A stretch of 32,978 nt of DNA from a bacterium (lineage in GTDB: Bacteria; Patescibacteriota; Microgenomatia; UBA10105; UBA927). Each line of letters opens with the position of its first letter. The first letter of the stretch is position 1. The DNA lies in the NCBI GenBank assembly GCA_021817785.1, contig JAKAFY010000017.1, forward strand, positions 1 through 32,978, in the 5' to 3' direction. Below the pieces are notes generated by a model, which searched no databases, was not told the DNA's origin, and was given only the letters and a program-made list of their open reading frames with translations. A program made the position numbers and the translations under genes. This document shows positions 28,914-32,978 of the stretch, one piece after another.

Positions 28914-30182
28914 ATGACAAAAATCAGTACACATGATGTCAAAGATCTGAAATTGGCAAGTGAAGGAAAGAAAAAAATCGAATGGGCCGGACAAAACATG
29001 CCCGTGACCAAACTTATTACCGAAGAGTTTAAACAAACGAAACCGCTCAAAGGAATTACGATTGCCGCATGTTTGCATGTCACCAGTGAAACCGCGAATT
29101 TGGTTTTGGCATATATGGCGGGAGGCGCCAAAGTCGCCCTCTGCGCCAGCAATCCGCTTTCGACACAAGATGTGGTTGCGGCGTCACTGGTCGCCGACTA
29201 TGGCGTTTCCGTGTTTGCTATACACGGAGAAGACCGGAAAACCTATTACAAGCACCTGAACCAGGCGCTGGACACGCACCCGCAACTGACGGCAGACGAC
29301 GGAGCGGATTTAGTGAATTTACTGCACACGGAACGCACCAAACAAATACCGGAGATTATCGGGAGTGCCGAAGAAACCACAACCGGTGTCATACGTCTCA
29401 AAGCCATGGCCAAAGATAACGCGCTCAAGCTTCCGGTTTTGGCGGTCAATGATTCCGATACCAAACACATGTTCGATAACCGCTATGGTACCGGGCAATC
29501 GACCGTCGATGGCATCATCCGGGCGACAAATGTGCTGCTTGCCGGCAAACGCGTCGTCGTATGCGGATACGGCTGGTGCGGCAGAGGGATAGCCGCACGT
29601 ATGCGGGGGATGGGCGCGCATGTCACCGTCGTCGAGGTAGATCCGGTCAAAGCGTTGGAGGCGGTGATGGACGGATTTTCCATAGATCAGATCGGTCGGG
29701 CCGTGCGATACGGTGATCTTTTTGTGACGGCCACAGGCGACAAGCAGGTGATTACGCTGTCCCACATGAAGCGCATGAAAGATGGGGCGATTTTGGCAAA
29801 TTCCGGACACTTTAATGTGGAGTTTGATTATGATGGGTTAGCCAAACTCGCCAAATCCAAACGGATGCTTCGCAACAATTTAGAAGAACTTACGTTGCCA
29901 TCCGGAAAGAAATTGTTTGCGTTAGGCGAAGGCAGGCTCGTAAATCTGGTAGCCGCCGAGGGACACCCGGCGGAGGTCATGGACATGAGTTTTGCCAATC
30001 AGTCACTGGCTGCGGCATGGTTCGTAAAGCGCCGGGGCACCCTGCGGCCCAAAGTATATACGTTGCCCAAGGAAATTGATCAGCGGGTGGCGCGTCTCAA
30101 GCTTCGGGCCATGGGCATGCGCTTTGACCGGCTGACACCAGTGCAACGCAAATACTTGCACAGCTGGCAGGAGGGGACATAA
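28914..30182 (+). CDS. ahcY: S-adenosylhomocysteinase
   Basis: NAD-dependent hydrolysis of S-adenosylhomocysteine to adenosine and homocysteine, clearing the product of methyltransferases. The 422-residue protein matches throughout: IEWAGQNMPVT, CLHVTSETANLVLAYMAGGAKVALCASNPLSTQDVVAASL, EETTTGVIRLKAM, VNDSDTKHMFDNRYGTGQSTVDGIIRATN, the Rossmann GYGWCGRGIAARMRGMGAHV and a C-terminal LAAAWFVKRRG helix. It resembles the shorter archaeal/thermophile form and lacks the long insert and the C-terminal Lys-Tyr ending of plant and proteobacterial enzymes. AAAGGGGG lies just before ATG 28914. With the PfkB kinase and nucleosidase it forms a possible SAM recycling group. Confidence 0.96.
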   Translation: MTKISTHDVKDLKLASEGKKKIEWAGQNMPVTKLITEEFKQTKPLKGITIAACLHVTSETANLVLAYMAGGAKVALCASNPLSTQDVVAASLVADYGVSVFAIHGEDRKTYYKHLNQALDTHPQLTADDGADLVNLLHTERTKQIPEIIGSAEETTTGVIRLKAMAKDNALKLPVLAVNDSDTKHMFDNRYGTGQSTVDGIIRATNVLLAGKRVVVCGYGWCGRGIAARMRGMGAHVTVVEVDPVKALEAVMDGFSIDQIGRAVRYGDLFVTATGDKQVITLSHMKRMKDGAILANSGHFNVEFDYDGLAKLAKSKRMLRNNLEELTLPSGKKLFALGEGRLVNLVAAEGHPAEVMDMSFANQSLAAAWFVKRRGTLRPKVYTLPKEIDQRVARLKLRAMGMRFDRLTPVQRKYLHSWQEGT

Positions 30183-30216
30183 ACGTACATACAACTTGTT
30201 TTTTGACAATAGACTG

Positions 30217-30657
30217 ATGATTGAATTAAAAGGTGATGATGTTGTTGTCTCTTCCGGTTCTGATTTAATGTCTCTCCTTACTCGATCGTCATCAAACTCC
30301 AAGAGGCCAGTACGAATGTCCCGACAAGAGATACAAGATGTTGCGAATGATATTGAGAGTTTTTTACGCGGAGGCCGTCATCGTAAGCCAAATATTACGG
30401 ATCCAACACTACTTTTAGCGGATGTAGCGCTACGTGGGGGAATGGATGGTGTTAGTGAGTTGGGACGCGTGCTGGATCTTACCCCGGGACAGCAGCACCG
30501 CTTGTTGACGAGGGCAAGGAAAGCGGGGAAAGATACACAATTCGCGCGCGACGATGTCTCCCTTGCAGTCGTATTGCAAAAATCATTTGAGGACCGCCGA
30601 AAAACCGCCTCGCATGGTCTGTCTTTACCGAAGCTTGTATACCGTATATTCCGGTAA
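30217..30657 (+). CDS. Hypothetical protein
   Basis: A 146-residue protein of no recognised family. After a short strand-rich start (MIELKGDDVVVSSGSD) it is mostly helical and basic; ADVALRGGMDGVSELGRVLDLTPGQQHRLLTRARKAG could be a helix-turn-helix, which would make it a candidate DNA-binding protein, but the evidence is weak. ATG 30217 is preferred to TTG 30196, which adds MFFDNRL. It lies 34 bases after ahcY and upstream of a promoter with a strong palindrome. Confidence 0.65.
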   Translation: MIELKGDDVVVSSGSDLMSLLTRSSSNSKRPVRMSRQEIQDVANDIESFLRGGRHRKPNITDPTLLLADVALRGGMDGVSELGRVLDLTPGQQHRLLTRARKAGKDTQFARDDVSLAVVLQKSFEDRRKTASHGLSLPKLVYRIFR

Positions 30658-30712
30658 GTATAATGGACGTGAGTATTAATATCCTATAGTCCCATTGATT
30701 CTTCTTCTACTG

Positions 30713-30749
30713 TTGACTATAATACAATTCTATTGTAATAATTATTACA
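30713..30749 (+). promoter_or_regulatory. Promoter with 16-base palindromic operator
   Basis: TTGACT (30713-30718), a 17-base spacer and TAATAA (30736-30741). The perfect palindrome TGTAATAATTATTACA (30734-30749) covers the -10 box and the expected start point, as a repressor site would. A second small inverted repeat ACAAT-TCT-ATTGT lies in the spacer region. Confidence 0.55.
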
Positions 30750-30753
30750 TAAC

Positions 30754-30776
30754 CAGGCTCGTCTGAGCCTGTTTTT
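30754..30776 (+). terminator. Terminator hairpin in the leader of the 451-residue gene
   Basis: CAGGCTC (30754-30760) pairs perfectly with GAGCCTG (30765-30771) around GTCT, followed by five T. It begins about 6 bases after the expected start of the promoter at 30713 and ends 11 bases before ATG 30788; it may also end transcripts from upstream. Confidence 0.7.
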
Positions 30777-30787
30777 GATTTTATTCT

Positions 30788-32143
30788 ATGTCAGTCGAGC
30801 AAATCGCGAATAGTCCCGCGCGGGTAGTTCACCGCCTTCCCTCTGTGCGCACGGAAGAAGCTCATCCAAAACGTGCATTGTTGCAGGCCACCTATGCCAA
30901 TGATTTTGCCGAGATGGATAAAACAGTTCAGGTGCTTAGCGCGCTTCAGCAAGGCAGGCAAAACGCGGTTGAGCACTTTCGTCGTGAAGATGAGCGGAGA
31001 CGAATCGATTTAAACGGCCCCACATTGAAACAAACTCGTAGGCTTGAATCTAAAGTTCGCAACCAGGATCATACGTTAGAAGTCCACGTACGTAAACTGC
31101 TTCGGTTACCGGTCATGTCTGCTCCCCAGTATTACGGGAGGCAAGACGGGGCCAGCGGATTAAATTATAAAACCCCCGAAGGAATACGAGCCAATAGGGC
31201 ATTTTCGTTATTAGAGCTGGCACCCAACAATGCCTACGCCGCACAAGCGATTGTTCATACGATAGTAGACACAGCATTGAAACATGGTGATTATGCATTT
31301 CTGGGAGGAGATGATTTTCATCGTGCACTGTTTCAGTATGCAAATCACTATGACACCGCAAACAGGATGAATATCCTTCAAGCAGCCGTAGAAGGATTTG
31401 TTACGCGCACCAGAGCACTACTCGACGGAACGAGTATGACCTCGAACCGGCAAAGCGACACACGGCGCGCGAAAACAGTATTTCCCGTTTTTGATAGCCG
31501 TGCACACACCATGAATGATGGTGATATTCAGGAGGTATTGGATGTCTTTCGGAAAATACAGAGATTTCAACGGAGCATAAAGGAAGGACGCGATATGGAT
31601 GCTGTTTCTCACGCATATGAGAATGTAGTAACTGCTCCCGTGTTGAGTACGGGTCACGTGCTAGGTGCAAACGATCATGCGGAATTTACTGATTTTCATC
31701 ATACGCGTCTGTTTACCCTGTCGGTCCCCGGGTTGGATATTCCAACTGTGGATGAGGTCGTTCGGCGCGCCGTACATGTGCCATCACGGCGCAATATGAT
31801 GGGGTTTGACGGTCTAGCGGAGGGAGTGCTGGAACGGGTGCGTCCAGCAGCACGGCGGAAAAAAGGATTTCCTGCCGCCGCCGAAGATATCCGGTATCAT
31901 CTGTTATTTGATTGGCCGGAGCCCGAACTTCCTGCCGTACCTGGTGCTCGTCAAAAACCTCGAGAGGAAAGCGGTATGCGGTCAGACGGGAGAGTAGTTA
32001 ACGTAACTCCGGCGCTTGGAAAGTTGATAGAAGCCCATGAAGCCGGACGGCGTGCTAAACGCTTATATGCACGGCAGGAGCACAGGCCTATTGTGCTGAA
32101 TGTGCGTTCACGCCGTAGGCATAACGCCGGCACTTCTGCGTAA
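30788..32143 (+). CDS. Hypothetical protein, 451 residues
   Basis: Long protein with no recognised family, signal peptide or membrane segment. It is rich in Arg, His, Asp and Ala and mostly helical. Visible features are an N-terminal charged helix (FAEMDKTVQVLSALQQGRQNAVEHFRREDERRR), a central globular region with FSLLELAPNNAYAAQAIVHTIVDTALKHGDY, and a basic C-terminal tail (RRAKRLYARQEHR, NVRSRRRHNAG) that might bind nucleic acid. The promoter overlaps a palindrome and the leader holds a terminator hairpin, so expression appears conditional. Codon use does not look different from its neighbours by eye. Confidence 0.75.
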   Translation: MSVEQIANSPARVVHRLPSVRTEEAHPKRALLQATYANDFAEMDKTVQVLSALQQGRQNAVEHFRREDERRRIDLNGPTLKQTRRLESKVRNQDHTLEVHVRKLLRLPVMSAPQYYGRQDGASGLNYKTPEGIRANRAFSLLELAPNNAYAAQAIVHTIVDTALKHGDYAFLGGDDFHRALFQYANHYDTANRMNILQAAVEGFVTRTRALLDGTSMTSNRQSDTRRAKTVFPVFDSRAHTMNDGDIQEVLDVFRKIQRFQRSIKEGRDMDAVSHAYENVVTAPVLSTGHVLGANDHAEFTDFHHTRLFTLSVPGLDIPTVDEVVRRAVHVPSRRNMMGFDGLAEGVLERVRPAARRKKGFPAAAEDIRYHLLFDWPEPELPAVPGARQKPREESGMRSDGRVVNVTPALGKLIEAHEAGRRAKRLYARQEHRPIVLNVRSRRRHNAGTSA

Positions 32144-32158
32144 CCACTTTATATTTGT

Positions 32159-32164
32159 TACAAT
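32159..32164 (+). promoter_or_regulatory. Extended -10 promoter of the aminotransferase gene
   Basis: TGTTACAAT is an extended -10 element with TACAAT at 32159-32164. ATG 32171 lies 6 bases downstream, favouring it over the adjacent ATG 32168 as the start of a leaderless message. Confidence 0.5.
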
Positions 32165-32170
32165 AAAATG

Positions 32171-32978
32171 ATGACGCAAGCTCAGGTTTCTCGACGATTA
32201 TCACGTGTTCCTGCCTCTCCCATCCGCAAGCTCGTGCCGTATGCAGTCGCCGCTAAAAAGCAGGGAGTACACGTCTATCACCTCAACATCGGAGACCCGG
32301 ATATTAAAACTCCCGACGTCATGCTCAACGTGTTAAAGACCTGGGACAAAAATCCCATCGGCTACGACCAGTCGCAGGGAAATCCGGAATTTTTGGAAGC
32401 GATGAAAACGTATTATCACGGATTAGGATTTACGTTTCTCGAAACGGCCAATATCCAGGTGACGAGCGGGGGATCGGAAGCGATCTCCATGGCAATGTTT
32501 GCCACCTGCAATCCTGGAGACGAGATACTGACGTTTGAGCCACTGTACACCAACTACAACTCGTACGCGGTGGTAAACGGAGTAACATTGAAAGCGATCC
32601 TTACGAAATCCGAAACCGGTTTCCATTTACCATCGCGAGAAGTTATTGAGGCGGCAATAACCGATAAGACACGTGCGATCCTTATTTGTAATCCCAATAA
32701 CCCCACGGGTACCGTCTATACGGAGGCAGAAATCCGGATGCTTGCCGATATTGCCAAAGCACGAGGATTGTTTCTTCTTTCAGATGAAGTCTACCGGGAA
32801 TATACCTACGACGGCCGGAAACATGTGTCACTCCTTTCCTATATGCAGGAAATTCCGGATGCTGCCATCGTTTTGGATAGTATGTCTAAACGATACAGCC
32901 TATGCGGGGTTCGATTAGGAACACTCGTTACGTTAAACAAGGATATTTTATCCGGTGTGCTTGCCGTATCCCAGGGAA
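32171..32978 (+). CDS. Class I/II pyridoxal-phosphate aminotransferase, 3' end outside window
   Basis: The frame is open to the end of the window: 269 codons are visible. Transfers an amino group between an amino acid and a 2-oxo acid; cytosolic. Motifs are RVPASPIRKLVPYA, NIGDPDIKTPD, QSQGNPEFLEAM, TSGGSEAISMAMFATCNPGDEIL, the PLP-contacting ICNPNNPTGTVYT and LLSDEVYREYTYD, and DSMSKRYSLCGVRLG with the PLP Lys in SK. The pattern is that of the aspartate aminotransferase/Tyr-Phe aminotransferase (AspC/AAT-I gamma) branch; substrate cannot be fixed. ATG 32168 directly precedes ATG 32171 in frame; the second fits the promoter better. Confidence 0.93.
   Translation, partial: MTQAQVSRRLSRVPASPIRKLVPYAVAAKKQGVHVYHLNIGDPDIKTPDVMLNVLKTWDKNPIGYDQSQGNPEFLEAMKTYYHGLGFTFLETANIQVTSGGSEAISMAMFATCNPGDEILTFEPLYTNYNSYAVVNGVTLKAILTKSETGFHLPSREVIEAAITDKTRAILICNPNNPTGTVYTEAEIRMLADIAKARGLFLLSDEVYREYTYDGRKHVSLLSYMQEIPDAAIVLDSMSKRYSLCGVRLGTLVTLNKDILSGVLAVSQG

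Noticed and set aside
1-32978. CRISPR arrays, tRNA or rRNA genes, insertion sequences, phage genes
   Set aside because: No regularly spaced direct repeats of CRISPR length, no cloverleaf with a TTCGA-type T-arm that I could complete, no transposase or phage protein; the only periodic repeats have a 7-base period.

Overview
The window looks like a chromosomal segment of a Candidate Phyla Radiation (Patescibacteria) bacterium, plausibly of the Microgenomates side; this is inferred from gene content, not from a database match. Pointers are an EF-Ts of only 152 residues, a small bS21 followed by a YqeY-like protein, a DUF5667 surface protein, many leaderless genes, tightly packed housekeeping genes and a standard code (TGA, TAA and TAG all act as stops). 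There is no prophage, insertion sequence, CRISPR array, rRNA or recognisable tRNA.

Layout. 1-4200 (+): the end of a Gln-rich protein, dCTP deaminase, an unusual three-domain thymidylate synthase and two envelope-type hypothetical proteins. 4216-8286 (-): a GT4 glycosyltransferase, a NagB-type sugar-phosphate isomerase and GlmS, the last behind a long structured leader that resembles a glmS ribozyme. 8677-12467 (+): a deoxynucleoside kinase, a HAD hydrolase, a deoxyribosyltransferase-like/thymidylate kinase fusion and two tandem histidine phosphatases. 12712-14886 (+): a possible Maf/ITPase-like protein and glyA. 15154-19398 (+): a compact pseudoknotted RNA ending in a terminator, then rpsB, tsf, frr, rseP and a DUF5667 protein. 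19447-21415: a proline-type T-box leader and proS. 21957-26420 (+): a DHH/MYG1-like protein, a HIT protein, rpsU, yqeY, ybeY, dnaX and ybaB. 26502-30182 (+): a PfkB kinase, an MTA/SAH nucleosidase, a GNAT acetyltransferase and S-adenosylhomocysteinase, a plausible SAM by-product recycling group. 30217-32978 (+): two unknown proteins and a class I aminotransferase cut by the window edge.

How the genes fit together. Much of the left half concerns dTTP supply and nucleotide clean-up (dcd, thyA, a deoxynucleoside kinase, tmk, HAD and histidine phosphatases), and glyA elsewhere in the window recharges the folate used by ThyA. GlmS and NagB act on the same glucosamine-6-phosphate node. The centre is translation and envelope housekeeping.

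The most unusual content is non-coding. At least eight intergenic regions carry degenerate arrays with a 7-base period, each with its own sequence and often folded as two inverted arms; one lies inside the T-box leader, one forms the spacer of a possible frr promoter and one follows a shortened ybeY. There is a glmS-ribozyme-like leader, a T-box with a short Stem I, a possible new pseudoknot RNA before rpsB, a pair of dispersed structured elements with compensatory changes (12572-12642 and 23274-23345), and two places where a good promoter runs straight into an intrinsic terminator. All RNA calls are by eye and need covariance-model searches.
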